This document shows, one piece after another, positions 25,750 to 33,939 of a stretch of 60,813 bases of DNA; position 1 is the stretch's first letter; each line of letters starts with the position of its first letter. The translations under genes and the position numbers were made by a program. The notes under the pieces are model-generated. The model saw nothing but the letters and a program-made list of their open reading frames with translations. It had not been told where the DNA came from and did no database searches. The stretch is from Bradyrhizobium nivariense (lineage in GTDB: Bacteria; Pseudomonadota; Alphaproteobacteria; Rhizobiales; Xanthobacteraceae), in NCBI RefSeq assembly GCF_029846715.1, contig NZ_JARVWW010000044.1:1-60813 (forward strand), given 5' to 3'.

Positions 25750-25903
25750 TTGAGCGATACCTGTTAAGGTTATCAATACCTTGCAAAACGGCTACTCAAT
25801 TCCCGATCCACTGCCTTGGGCTCAGCTCGCCTGTCGCGCTGACCTTTATTCCGCACCATCCCCGAGCACTGACACTGACGTGCAACATCAAGCGCTGAAT
25901 CCC

Positions 25904-26785
25904 TCAAGCGACTACGGTACGCTCGAACAGGCTGGGCCGCCAGCGCTCGACATGTTGATCCGTGATCCGCTCCTCGCCCGATCGGATGGCCTCGACCGCG
26001 AGATCCCCCATCATCTCAAAGATTCGGGCGGTGTTGCCCCGGGTCAGCCTGATCATGACCTTCAGAGCCTCGGCGCTCAGCGTCGACGGCGCCCGCAACG
26101 GCAAGCTCTTCAACACGGTCGCGATCAACGCCGCGAACTCGATGTCGAGGTCCCAGGGGCCAAGTTCCGAAAGACCGAAGCGACGTGCCAGCTGCGGATC
26201 GCCGGCAAACGCCTCGCGCGCATCGTGGGTGCCGAAACAAACAAAGGACACCATGAGCTCGTTGGAAAGATAGCGCAGTTCGGCCAGCACCTTGCGCTGC
26301 TCCCGGAAACCGCCGGCCAGCAAGTTGTGCACCTCGTCGAAGACGATGACCTTCACCTCGAGATCGCGCAGCAGCCGCAACACCTGCATCTTGGTCTCGA
26401 ACATCGAGCGGCCAGCGCCGTGCCGCACCCCCAGGGTTTCCAGCAGCGTCAGATACAGGATGCGCTGGGTGACGCCCGGCGGCATCTGCATCGAGAGCAC
26501 CGGCATCGTGGTGCGGCCACGCTCGCGGCCGAGCTCCGGTGGATGCAACCTGGCAAACTTCCGATCGATCTGGGTCTTGCCGATTCCGGCCTCACCCAGG
26601 ACCAACAGACTCGGCATGCGCCAATTGCGCGGATGCGCCAGAATGCGCTCCATCCGGTTGAGAATGATTTCAGCTCTTGGATAAGAGATCCAACGGTCGG
26701 ACCTCACCTCGCGCAGGCGTGCCTCGTCACTCGCGTTCGCAAGAAAGCCGCCCCGCAAGCGCTCGTCAGCCGCGCTGTTTGTCAT
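25904..26785 (-). CDS. tniB: TniB-like AAA+ transposition ATPase
   Basis: 293 residues from ATG 26785, overlapping the tniA stop by 20 bp. Walker A GEAGIGKT at 64-71, Walker B VIVFDEVHN at 146-154, then sensor region FVCFGTHDAREAF. Belongs to the TniB/TnsC/IstB-like regulators that bind target DNA with ATP and recruit the transposase. No tniQ or resolvase gene follows, so the module is incomplete compared with Tn5053/Tn402. Confidence 0.88.
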   Translation of the reverse strand: MTNSAADERLRGGFLANASDEARLREVRSDRWISYPRAEIILNRMERILAHPRNWRMPSLLVLGEAGIGKTQIDRKFARLHPPELGRERGRTTMPVLSMQMPPGVTQRILYLTLLETLGVRHGAGRSMFETKMQVLRLLRDLEVKVIVFDEVHNLLAGGFREQRKVLAELRYLSNELMVSFVCFGTHDAREAFAGDPQLARRFGLSELGPWDLDIEFAALIATVLKSLPLRAPSTLSAEALKVMIRLTRGNTARIFEMMGDLAVEAIRSGEERITDQHVERWRPSLFERTVVA

Positions 26786-28397
26786 GAATGACCTCCACGT
26801 CGAAGAGGCGCAAGGAAGGATCGTCGGTATTGATCGCGCCGATCTGCGGACGCGATCTCTCGGCCGGCTGCGCGGTCGCGGGAGGGCGACGGACAACTTG
26901 CCGGCGCGCCTCCTTGGTACTGCGCCGCGCCGCGTCTTCAACAGCGCGTTGCGCCTCGATCGTCTCGAAGATCAGCGCTTCGTTCAACTCGGCGCGACCC
27001 TGCGCCCGCAGCCGGCCGACCGCCCGGCGATGCTCCCACAGACAGATCGGCGGCCGGCCGAGATCCCGGAAGGGGGCCTCGACAAATTGCCCCTGCGGGC
27101 GGCCAATATAGATCCGCGACAAGTCGCGGGGATCATAGCGAACTTCCAGCCGAACATCGCTCCGGCCGGGGAGGTCGCCGAGCGCGTCCGACCAGTAGTG
27201 AATACCGAACAAGCGCACCCCGTCGCGCCGGACCATGCGTCGCTCCATCGGCAGCAGACCGACAAAGAAAGCGATGCGGTTCTTGGGCAACGGCAACGCC
27301 AATCCACGCGTGCGCTCCTCCCAGAGCGCGATCGGGGGGCGCGACAGACCGGTGTGAATGCGCTGGTGGTAGACGCCGAGAATCTCGAGCAGCATCCAGC
27401 GCTCAAGTTCCCCAAGCGTCATCGCCGCTCGAGCATCGGACGGATAAGACCCCTTGGCAATCGTGTTCGAAAAGGTCGTGCCGGGCAACAGATGCACCGC
27501 GCCCATCTGCGTTCCGATCAGCCTTTCCACATGGCCGCCGAAACGCGGCTTGCCGATCGGCCGATAGACGATTTGAATGCCGTGGTCTTGCAACGTGCGC
27601 GTGAAGGCGCTCGCATGAAACTCTCCGGCGTTGTCGACATGAACCGCGCGAGGCAGCCCAGAAACCGGCCAGGGAAGGCTGACGCCGCGCGCCGTGAGCC
27701 AAGCCTCCTTCTCGAACACCGACTGGGAGAGGCAGACGCCTGCTCGCAACACCGACGGCTCATCGAAGCCAAGATAAAAGCCAGTGACCATGCGAGTCGC
27801 TACGTTGATCGCGAAGGTCGCAACCGGTCGCCCGACCGGCCTGCGATCGACGTCATCGACAACGATGACGTCGACAACCGTATGATCGAGTTGCACGACG
27901 GCCAGCGGCTCACCGATGCCGTAGTGGCCGATCTCCGGTTCACAGCTGGCGGCGGCCGCCGCTCCCTCGCGGCATCGAAGCCGTTCTCGGAGATCGATCG
28001 CCTCAATCCGGCGCCGCACAGTGCGCCATGCCGGCTTGCTCATGCCGGCCCGGCAAGCCTCGGCCTGGATCCGCCTCACCGCCGCGGCAAGGCTCGGCGC
28101 CTCGCTCGACAGATAGAACGTCTCGATGGTGCGCGTCACCAGCGCCTCGAGGGCGGGGGCCAGAATCTGCGCACCTCTTCGCCGGCCCTTGGGGGAGGGC
28201 AGCAAGGACGACGCGCGTTCATCGCTGCGAAAGCGCCGGCGCCAGCGGTAGAGGGTGCTGCGATCGACCCCGAGCAGGCGCGCCGCTTCGCCGAGCGTCA
28301 GTTCACGCCGGCCGTCGGCGCCCGCAACCGTGCGCCGAAGGATGGCCGCCCGCTCGCAGGCCACCTGCCAACCGACCGCATCGTACGGCTCGGACAT
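26766..28397 (-). CDS. tniA: TniA-like DDE transposase
   Basis: 543 residues. N-terminal helix-turn-helix (LTLGEAARLLGVDRSTLYRWRRR, 34-56), then a Mu/retroviral-type integrase core with the triad D171 (VVQLDHT), D255 (VHVDNAGEF) and E291 (GGHVERLIGT), D-35-E spacing. A beta-barrel Mu-C domain follows (about 395-470) and the basic C-terminus likely contacts TniB. Catalyses strand transfer. Full length, so likely active if its ends and any TniQ-like partner exist. Confidence 0.9.
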   Translation of the reverse strand: MSEPYDAVGWQVACERAAILRRTVAGADGRRELTLGEAARLLGVDRSTLYRWRRRFRSDERASSLLPSPKGRRRGAQILAPALEALVTRTIETFYLSSEAPSLAAAVRRIQAEACRAGMSKPAWRTVRRRIEAIDLRERLRCREGAAAAASCEPEIGHYGIGEPLAVVQLDHTVVDVIVVDDVDRRPVGRPVATFAINVATRMVTGFYLGFDEPSVLRAGVCLSQSVFEKEAWLTARGVSLPWPVSGLPRAVHVDNAGEFHASAFTRTLQDHGIQIVYRPIGKPRFGGHVERLIGTQMGAVHLLPGTTFSNTIAKGSYPSDARAAMTLGELERWMLLEILGVYHQRIHTGLSRPPIALWEERTRGLALPLPKNRIAFFVGLLPMERRMVRRDGVRLFGIHYWSDALGDLPGRSDVRLEVRYDPRDLSRIYIGRPQGQFVEAPFRDLGRPPICLWEHRRAVGRLRAQGRAELNEALIFETIEAQRAVEDAARRSTKEARRQVVRRPPATAQPAERSRPQIGAINTDDPSLRLFDVEVIHDKQRG

Positions 28398-28506
28398 CGG
28401 CGCCGCTCGCCTTCGACGCCCCCTCAGCAGACTCGCGCCATCATGTCTCCGTGTCGAGCCGGATCGATGCGATGGCGCCCATCATCAACAGAAATGCGAT
28501 AGCGAA

Positions 28507-29463
28507 ATGAGCGTCCCTTACCGCATCGCCGCCGAGATTGCGGCGAGCCCTGCGTTCGAGCGGTCCAATGACGCCTTACTGCGGCTCGACGAGCGCCTCA
28601 AATCCAGCCCGCTTAGCGAAGGATTTGCGTCACGCGCCGATTTCCACGAGGCCTGCGCCACGCGTTGGATGCAAGGAGAGCTTGTCCACCTCGAAGATCT
28701 GGTGCTGCTCGACGCCAATACCAACCGCCGCATGGTCGATCAGGAGACCAGCCATGCCTGGACGATGGTGCGGATGCGCCGCGTGGCGCGGCGGCGGCCC
28801 ATCGAATGGTTGATGTCCGACGAGGGTATTTTGGACCTCGAAAGCACCAGGCGAGCCCGAGGCGCAGGGGACGATCACGAACTCGACGAGCTGATTTATG
28901 AGCCTGACTGGAACGAAGCCCAGCGGCTGTTGGCATGGCGCACCGCCATCAGCGAGGTCGATAAATTGCCGGCGCTGATCTGCGCCGCAGTCGCGTGGGA
29001 TCAATGGCTGCGACTCGAACCGATCCAGCACGGCAGCGCAAGAGCCGGCTTGATGGCCGCCCTGGTCCTGCGTTCGAAGGCCAAGACCAAGCATCATTTA
29101 GCAGCGATCGATCTCGGCGGGCGGCACGCCAAGTACCGCCGCGCCAGCCATCACCAACTCTCCGAGAGGATCATGGGATTCCTTGAATGGGTCGAGACCG
29201 CCGCGAGCATTGGTTACAAGGAGCTCGATCGGCTCTCACTCGCCCACAAGGTGATGAGCCTGAAACTCACCGGCCGACGCAAGAGTTCGCGGCTGGGCGA
29301 GCTCGTCGACCTGTTCATCTCGCATCCGGTGGTGACGGTCCCGATGGCAGCGAAGGCTTTGCGCGTCACGACGCGCGCCGCCGACCTAATGATAAAGGAA
29401 ATCGGCTCGGTTCCGCGTGAGTTGACCGGCCGCGGACGCTATAAGGCTTGGAGCGTTCTGTGA
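28507..29463 (+). CDS. RHE_PE00001-family protein (DUF1612 with HTH), copy 1
   Basis: 318 residues, MSVPYRIAAEIAASP to GRYKAWSVL. N-terminal two-thirds form the DUF1612-type domain; the C-terminal 70 residues (KLTGRRKSSRLGELVDLF, then a winged-helix-like ITPRAADLMI-type segment, ELTGRGRYKAW) are the DUF1612 helix-turn-helix. The family occurs on rhizobial plasmids and islands; function unknown, probably DNA binding. Divergent from tniA with a 109-bp gap and inside the predicted transposon. Confidence 0.75.
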   Translation: MSVPYRIAAEIAASPAFERSNDALLRLDERLKSSPLSEGFASRADFHEACATRWMQGELVHLEDLVLLDANTNRRMVDQETSHAWTMVRMRRVARRRPIEWLMSDEGILDLESTRRARGAGDDHELDELIYEPDWNEAQRLLAWRTAISEVDKLPALICAAVAWDQWLRLEPIQHGSARAGLMAALVLRSKAKTKHHLAAIDLGGRHAKYRRASHHQLSERIMGFLEWVETAASIGYKELDRLSLAHKVMSLKLTGRRKSSRLGELVDLFISHPVVTVPMAAKALRVTTRAADLMIKEIGSVPRELTGRGRYKAWSVL

Positions 29464-29487
29464 GCCGAGAACCAAGCTCACCCACCG

Positions 29488-29585
29488 CGATGTTGCAGCT
29501 TCAATGACAATGCTGCCCGCCAGCGACACACGCAACTCACTGAAATCGCGTCATCCGATGTTGCAGATTTAACGGCAACTCGACA
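29488..29585. mobile_element. Candidate right end of the TniAB transposon
   Basis: Two direct repeats CGATGTTGCAG(C/A)TT(C/T)AA at 29488 and 29556, 68 bp apart, are followed by CGACA at 29581-29585. Read inward on the minus strand the terminus starts TGTCGAGTTGCCGTTAAATC. Repeated transposase-binding sites inside a TGT...ACA terminus are typical of Tn5053/Tn7-type ends. The next base begins the truncated RHE_PE00001 gene, supporting an insertion boundary. The matching left end was not found. Confidence 0.5.
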
Positions 29586-29586
29586 C

Positions 29587-30459
29587 ATGCTACGGACCCG
29601 GCGCCGCATCGCCGACGCGAAGCCGGATTGGGCGCCATCGCCGGCGGGGCTCGACAGCCTGCGCGGCCGCACCGGGCAGGGCGAGTGGGAGGAGGGCAGG
29701 GGCATCCGAAAGGAAGGGGAGCGAAGCTTCGTCGGCGGCTACGATAGTGGAGACGCTGATCTCGACACGCCGCTTGGCGGCATCGAGTCCGACCCGCACC
29801 TGGCCGCCGCCTTCGCCGCGGTCGACGCCGCGAATGCCAAGGCGGAGCGGACACTCGCCGGCGGGAGTTGCACCCAGTCCGAGCGGGACCCGCTGGTCTA
29901 CGACCCCGACTGGGACGAGGACGCGCGTCTCGACGACTGGCGCGCCGTGGTCGAGCAGACCCGCATATTGCCGCCGACGCTCGCGGCCGCGCTTGCGACT
30001 GAGGCTTGGGACGCCATCGCCCCGCTGCAGCACACGCCCTGGCTCGGCCGGCTGCTGGCAGCCAGCGTGTTGCGCGCGCGGGCCAAGACCCGCTGGCATC
30101 TGCCCTGCCTGCATGACGGGTTGAAGGCCATCCCCCGCGAACGCCGGCGGCCGCGCGACGCGGCGGCGCGACTCGCCGTGCAACTCGAGGCCATCACCGC
30201 TGCCGCGGCGGCCGGTCTCAAGGACCACGACCGCTGGCTTAACCAGCGAACCCTGCTCGCCCGAAAACTCGCCGGCCGCCGCGCCACGTCAAAACTGCCG
30301 GCGCTGCTCGACTATATGCTGACTCGGCCGATCGCCTCGGCCGGTACGATCGCGAAGGAGCTTAAGATCACGCCGCGCGCCGCTCAGGACCTGGTCGGCG
30401 AGCTTGGCCTGCGGGAGGTGACCGGCAGGGGACGATATCGGGCCTGGGGGATTCTGTAG
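29587..30459 (+). pseudogene. RHE_PE00001-family protein, copy 2, N-terminally truncated
   Basis: 290 residues. It aligns with copy 1 only from about residue 85 (MLRTRRRIADAKPDWA against MVRMRRVARRRPIEWL), so the first ~85 residues are missing. C-terminal domain (LLARKLAGRRATSKLPALLDYML, ITPRAAQDLVGELG, VTGRGRYRAWGIL) is complete. The break coincides with the predicted transposon end at 29585. The ATG used is an internal Met codon and may not be a real start. Confidence 0.65.
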
Positions 30460-30465
30460 GCGCCC

Positions 30466-30744
30466 TCAGTGCGGTGCCCCGCCCCGCAGCAGATCGCGGT
30501 AGCCATGCTCGGTGATCCAGCGGGCACGGGCGAGATGGGTTTCCCACGCCCGGCGCGCCCGATCCGGCTCGCGCGCGAAGTCAATATGCAGCACGGTCCG
30601 CGCGACTTCTTTCCAGTCGGCGCCATCGGCTGCGGCGTCGAGCAGACGGAGATAGGTGACCAGGTGCTGCTTGTCATAGCCGGTCAGAATTGGCGCGGTC
30701 GGCGCGGCATCGGCGACATTAGGATCGGGCGGTGACTTCTGCAT
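30466..30744 (-). CDS. DUF2285 domain protein
   Basis: 92 residues from ATG 30744. ILTGYDKQHLVTYLRLLDAA and a following WKEVARTVLHIDF segment, ending HLARARWITEHGYRDLLRGGAPH, are the DUF2285 pattern common in rhizobial integrative and plasmid DNA, often near replication or integration genes. Likely small DNA-binding protein. Converges with RHE_PE00001 copy 2 (6 bp apart). Its C-terminal codons also remain next to copy 3 near 51545. Confidence 0.8.
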   Translation of the reverse strand: MQKSPPDPNVADAAPTAPILTGYDKQHLVTYLRLLDAAADGADWKEVARTVLHIDFAREPDRARRAWETHLARARWITEHGYRDLLRGGAPH

Positions 30745-30919
30745 GGGGTGGATTCGCCGGCAAGGTTTCTTGTCAGCGGAGAGTAGGCGCGTTCGTGCAC
30801 CGGTGAGTAGACCCGAATTGCGTTCCACGTGGTGCCTGGCGGGTATCACCGAGCATAGCGCAACCGCAGCTGACGAGTTCCTGGCCGATCTTGGGGTCTT
30901 CTTAGCTTAATCCGGGTTA

Positions 30920-30936
30920 TCGTAGCCTGACTACGA
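30920..30936. promoter_or_regulatory. AbiE operator, distal inverted repeat
   Basis: TCGTAG-CCTGA-CTACGA upstream of abiEi. AbiEi-type antitoxins bind paired inverted repeats in their own promoter. A near-identical repeat lies at 52187-52203. Confidence 0.65.
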
Positions 30937-30983
30937 CTTCGACTTCCAATTCAGCTTGCAGGACTTTGATATTATTCTTATTA

Positions 30984-31000
30984 TCGTAGCATGGCTACGA
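30984..31000. promoter_or_regulatory. AbiE operator, proximal inverted repeat over the start codon
   Basis: TCGTAGC-ATG-GCTACGA: perfect 7-bp arms with the abiEi start codon as the 3-bp spacer. 64 bp centre-to-centre from the distal repeat. Binding here would block both transcription and, in RNA form, the hairpin could hide the start codon. Confidence 0.65.
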
Positions 31001-31728
31001 CCCAAAGAAACAAGCTAAACAGGCTCTATACCCGCTTGGCGCCGGGGGCGCCGCTGACCTCCGATGACCTCGCCGCCCTCGGGATATCGGCTGACCTTGC
31101 CGTCCACTATGTCCGTGCCGGCTGGTTGCAACGGTTGGCACGCGGCGTCTATTGCCGGCCAAACGATCCGCCCATTTTGCACCCGAGCCTCGTCCTGCTG
31201 CAGCGGAGCTTCGAAGGATTGCATGTCGGCGGCAAGTCGGCCTTCGACTGGCACGGCATCCGCCAGTACGTCCCCCAGCGGCCCGTCCTCTATCTATACG
31301 GCTGGAAAGCCGGACGCCTTCCGGAGTGGTTCACCCAGCGCTTCCCGGCCGAGTACCACCGCAAGCGACTCTTCAAGGAAGAACCCGGCGCGCTGCTTCA
31401 TGTCCGGCCCTTCGAGAGCCGCAAGGGCGGCCCGCTCGTCTCGGCGCCGGAACGCGCATTGCTGGAGGTGCTGAGCGAAGTCGGCGTCCGGCAGCCGCTG
31501 CAAGAAGCGCGCGAGCTGGTCGAAAGCACTTACAGCCTGCGTGCCGATCTGCTGCGAGACCTGCTCAAGCGCTGCACCAGCGTCAAGACCGTGCGTCTGT
31601 GCCTGCAGCTTGGCCGCGAACTCTCTCAGCCCTGGGCCAGCAAGCTCGATCCGTCTCAACTGCCCAAGGGCAGCGACAGGGCCTGGGTGTCCCGCTCCGG
31701 TGACGGGCTCCTGGTGCTGAAGCCATGA
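30991..31728 (+). CDS. abiEi: AbiEi-type antitoxin (type IV TA), system 1
   Basis: 245 residues. N-terminal winged helix-turn-helix (LTSDDLAALGISADLAVHYVRAGWLQRLARGVY, about 20-55), then the AbiEi C-terminal domain (SAPERALLEVLSEVG; DLLKRCTSVKTVRL). It represses its own operon through the inverted repeats above and counters AbiEii without direct binding. Overlaps the toxin start as ATGA. AbiE systems abort phage infection and stabilise mobile DNA. Confidence 0.85.
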   Translation: MATTQRNKLNRLYTRLAPGAPLTSDDLAALGISADLAVHYVRAGWLQRLARGVYCRPNDPPILHPSLVLLQRSFEGLHVGGKSAFDWHGIRQYVPQRPVLYLYGWKAGRLPEWFTQRFPAEYHRKRLFKEEPGALLHVRPFESRKGGPLVSAPERALLEVLSEVGVRQPLQEARELVESTYSLRADLLRDLLKRCTSVKTVRLCLQLGRELSQPWASKLDPSQLPKGSDRAWVSRSGDGLLVLKP

Positions 31729-32639
31729 ACCAGGTCTACCTCGACAGCGCGCGGTTGCTGACGCGCGTGGCGCCGCTGGTGCTCGTCGACGGTACGTTCG
31801 CACTCAAGGGCGGCACGGCGATCAACCTGTTCGTGCGCGACATGCCGCGGCTCTCGGTCGATCTCGATCTGGTGTTTCCCGACCACACACTGCCGCGCGA
31901 GCAGGCGCTGCGGCGCATCAACGAGGCCATCCGTCAGTCGGCAGCGCGCCTGCAGAAGCAGGGCTTTCTGACTCATGCGCCGGCCGCGACGGAATCCGGC
32001 GAGACCAAGCTGATGGTGCGGCGAGGCGGCATTGAGGTCAAGATCGAGGTCAACTTCGTCATGCGCGGCACCGTCCATCCGGTGCACATGGCGTCGCTGA
32101 CAGAGGCCGCGCGCGACACGCTGCAGGCGGATCTCGAAATCCCGGTGGCGTCGTTCGAAGACGTATATGGCGGCAAACTGGTTGCGGCGATGGACCGCCA
32201 GCATCCCCGCGATTTGTTCGACGTCACGCAGCTTTTCGCGCACGAGGGAATCACGGCCGGCATTCGCCGCGCTTTCGTCATCTATCTCGCGAGCCATAAC
32301 CGGCCGGTGCACGAGGTCCTGTTTCCGTCGCTGCGCGACATCCGCCAGGAGTTCGAACACAATTTCGCGGGCATGACCACCGAGCCCGTAGAACTCGATG
32401 CGCCCTTGGCAGCGCGCGAGCGAATGATGCGCGAACTGCAGCAAGGTCTGACCGCCGATGAGCGCCGCTTCCTGCTGTCACTGGTTGCCGCAGAGCCCGA
32501 ATGGTCGCTACTGGGCGTGCCGCACTTGGAGCAGCTTCCCGGTCTGCGATGGAAGCTGCAAAACCTGGAACGGCTGCGGAAGACCAACGCCCGAAAATTC
32601 GCCGAGCAATCGGACGCGCTGGCTCGGCTATTTGGATGA
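31725..32639 (+). CDS. abiEii: AbiEii-type nucleotidyltransferase toxin, system 1
   Basis: 304 residues. Nucleotidyltransferase motifs LKGGTAINLF (G-G motif) near 25-34 and RLSVDLDLVF (Dx D) near 42-51, then a helical C-terminal half. AbiEii toxins are thought to transfer GTP or other nucleotides to RNA targets such as tRNA acceptor ends. Full length; co-translated with abiEi. Confidence 0.88.
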   Translation: MNQVYLDSARLLTRVAPLVLVDGTFALKGGTAINLFVRDMPRLSVDLDLVFPDHTLPREQALRRINEAIRQSAARLQKQGFLTHAPAATESGETKLMVRRGGIEVKIEVNFVMRGTVHPVHMASLTEAARDTLQADLEIPVASFEDVYGGKLVAAMDRQHPRDLFDVTQLFAHEGITAGIRRAFVIYLASHNRPVHEVLFPSLRDIRQEFEHNFAGMTTEPVELDAPLAARERMMRELQQGLTADERRFLLSLVAAEPEWSLLGVPHLEQLPGLRWKLQNLERLRKTNARKFAEQSDALARLFG

Positions 32640-32847
32640 GCAATAGGTGAGCATCAGCCGACCCGAATGCTTCCGCACGGGACCCGTTCCGCGTTGCTAA
32701 CGCCGAGCAGGGACTCCGGATTGCCGGGGGCTGCGGCTTTGCACTGTTCCGCCCTTCGCCACGAGCCGTAGGTGATGCAGTGACCGCCAACGAAGCTCTT
32801 CGCAGCCGGAAATGTGCGGCGGGTGGGGCCGGGTCAGACCACCACTT
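32640..32847. other. Short intergenic region after AbiE system 1
   Basis: 208 bp, no gene or clear terminator seen. Confidence 0.3.
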
Positions 32848-33010
32848 CTAGTGACCCGCGCTGTCCGTAGGCGGCTTGTTCGGGAGGATCGGCGCATCCG
32901 ATGCGAGCTTCTCTGGGCACGTGATGACTTGCTGTCGCAATTTAGGATCCGCGATCTTGGAGAACGCACGCAGCAGCCGGAGCGCTTGAAAGCCCTTCAC
33001 GTTGATGGAT
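32848..33010 (-). pseudogene. XRE-like regulator, C-terminal remnant
   Basis: The last ~52 codons read INVKGFQALRLLRAFSKIADPKLRQQVI, resembling the tail of Xre/HipB-like regulators in rhizobia (ALRLxRAFxxIxDPxLRxxI). The upstream helix-turn-helix is not present in frame. Low sequence support; likely dead. Confidence 0.4.
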
Positions 33011-33460
33011 TTCCGTTCGTCCACTGGCCCTCCGGCACGTCCCACGCTGGGCCCCATTCGGTTGAACGCGCTCCCGAAAGGCAAGGCATTCAATGAACAT
33101 ATCGGCAAACCCCGTACTCTTACGGGACAGCCTCGGTCACGGGATACCGAACGGCTCGAAGCCAGGATGCTGGCCCCAGCGGAGAGGTTTTGCCATGCAT
33201 CGCCGGAAGCGACGAACTTCCGACGGAGCAATTTGAGTTTCGGACCGGGGTTCGTCCCGCTGTCCGAAAAAGTGCTACAAGTTTCGGACATGAACTCGGG
33301 TTTGCACGATTTGAAGACGGCCATACTTGAGCGCATCCGCGCCGACGCGCTGCGCAACGCTTGAGACGCGCCTGAACCGGAAGGGCGCTAGGGAAGCGGG
33401 GCGACGCAATGAAGCAGCGCTTGCTGGCCTTTCGTTTCTCCTTTCCGCCCATGCACAAAG

Positions 33461-33480
33461 GCCCCGCCGCGCGGCGGGGC
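33461..33480. terminator. Perfect GC palindrome
   Basis: GCCCCGCCGCGCGGCGGGGC, 20-bp perfect dyad immediately 3' of a minus-strand tail IWSRPYRD. Its position mirrors the hairpin after DUF736 copy 2, so it probably terminated a related gene. Confidence 0.5.
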
Positions 33481-33495
33481 GTTCTGCGCGGCGTC

Positions 33496-33826
33496 TCAGT
33501 CGCGATACGGCCGGGACCAGATGACCGAGTGCAGGGGCAGTCCGGTGTCAACCTTGCCCTCGGCATCTCGCACATGACGCTCCGGCTGGCAGCCCGATAG
33601 GCGTCCGTTGCTGCGTGATTGAGACCTTTTGGCTACGCTGAAAAGGACGGCCGCGTCGCGGCAGCACCATCCCGTGCTGATCGCCAACATTGCGGATCAC
33701 TGGCGCCGGATAGCCCGGAAACACGCCGGGCATCGGGGGCAGATTACCCTCGCAGCCGTTGACCACGCGGAAGAGCGCGAGGACGGCGACTTGGTCGGTG
33801 GTGATCGAAGACAAGTTACACAGGGG
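33496..33826 (-). pseudogene. SRAP/YedK-like remnant joined to a DUF736-like tail
   Basis: From about 33826 the minus strand reads CNLSSITTDQVAVLALFRVVN and then NLPPMPGVFPGYPAPVIRNVGD, the N-terminus of SRAP (YedK/HMCES) peptidases whose Cys2 crosslinks abasic sites. The expected ATG before Cys is CTG. After about 55 residues the frame changes and ends VIWSRPYRD, like the DUF736 tails IWSRPNRD/IWSRPSRD. A broken or chimeric gene. Confidence 0.5.
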
Positions 33827-33939
33827 CGACCTGTTGGGCTAGCTAGCGCGCGTTCGGCCCGTAATTGGTACCGGCATCTGTCGGCTGCTTGAAATCGAAT
33901 GTCATCGCCACGCGCTCGCCTGCTGTGGGTTCATTTATC

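Larger units (their letters stand above)
25491..25903. other. Non-coding region with paired inverted repeats
   Basis: 413 bp between convergent genes. Contains the two strong inverted repeats listed below and a weaker third (GATACC...GGTTATC, 25756-25774). No gene seen. Confidence 0.5.

Noticed and set aside
26784..28502. Plus-strand 572-codon open frame antisense to tniA
   Set aside because: Composition and lack of motifs show it is the complement of the transposase, which has the DDE triad.
33002..33364. Plus-strand frame with MNSGLHDLKTAILERIRADALRNA tail
   Set aside because: Overlaps antisense remnants, no ribosome binding site, no recognisable family.
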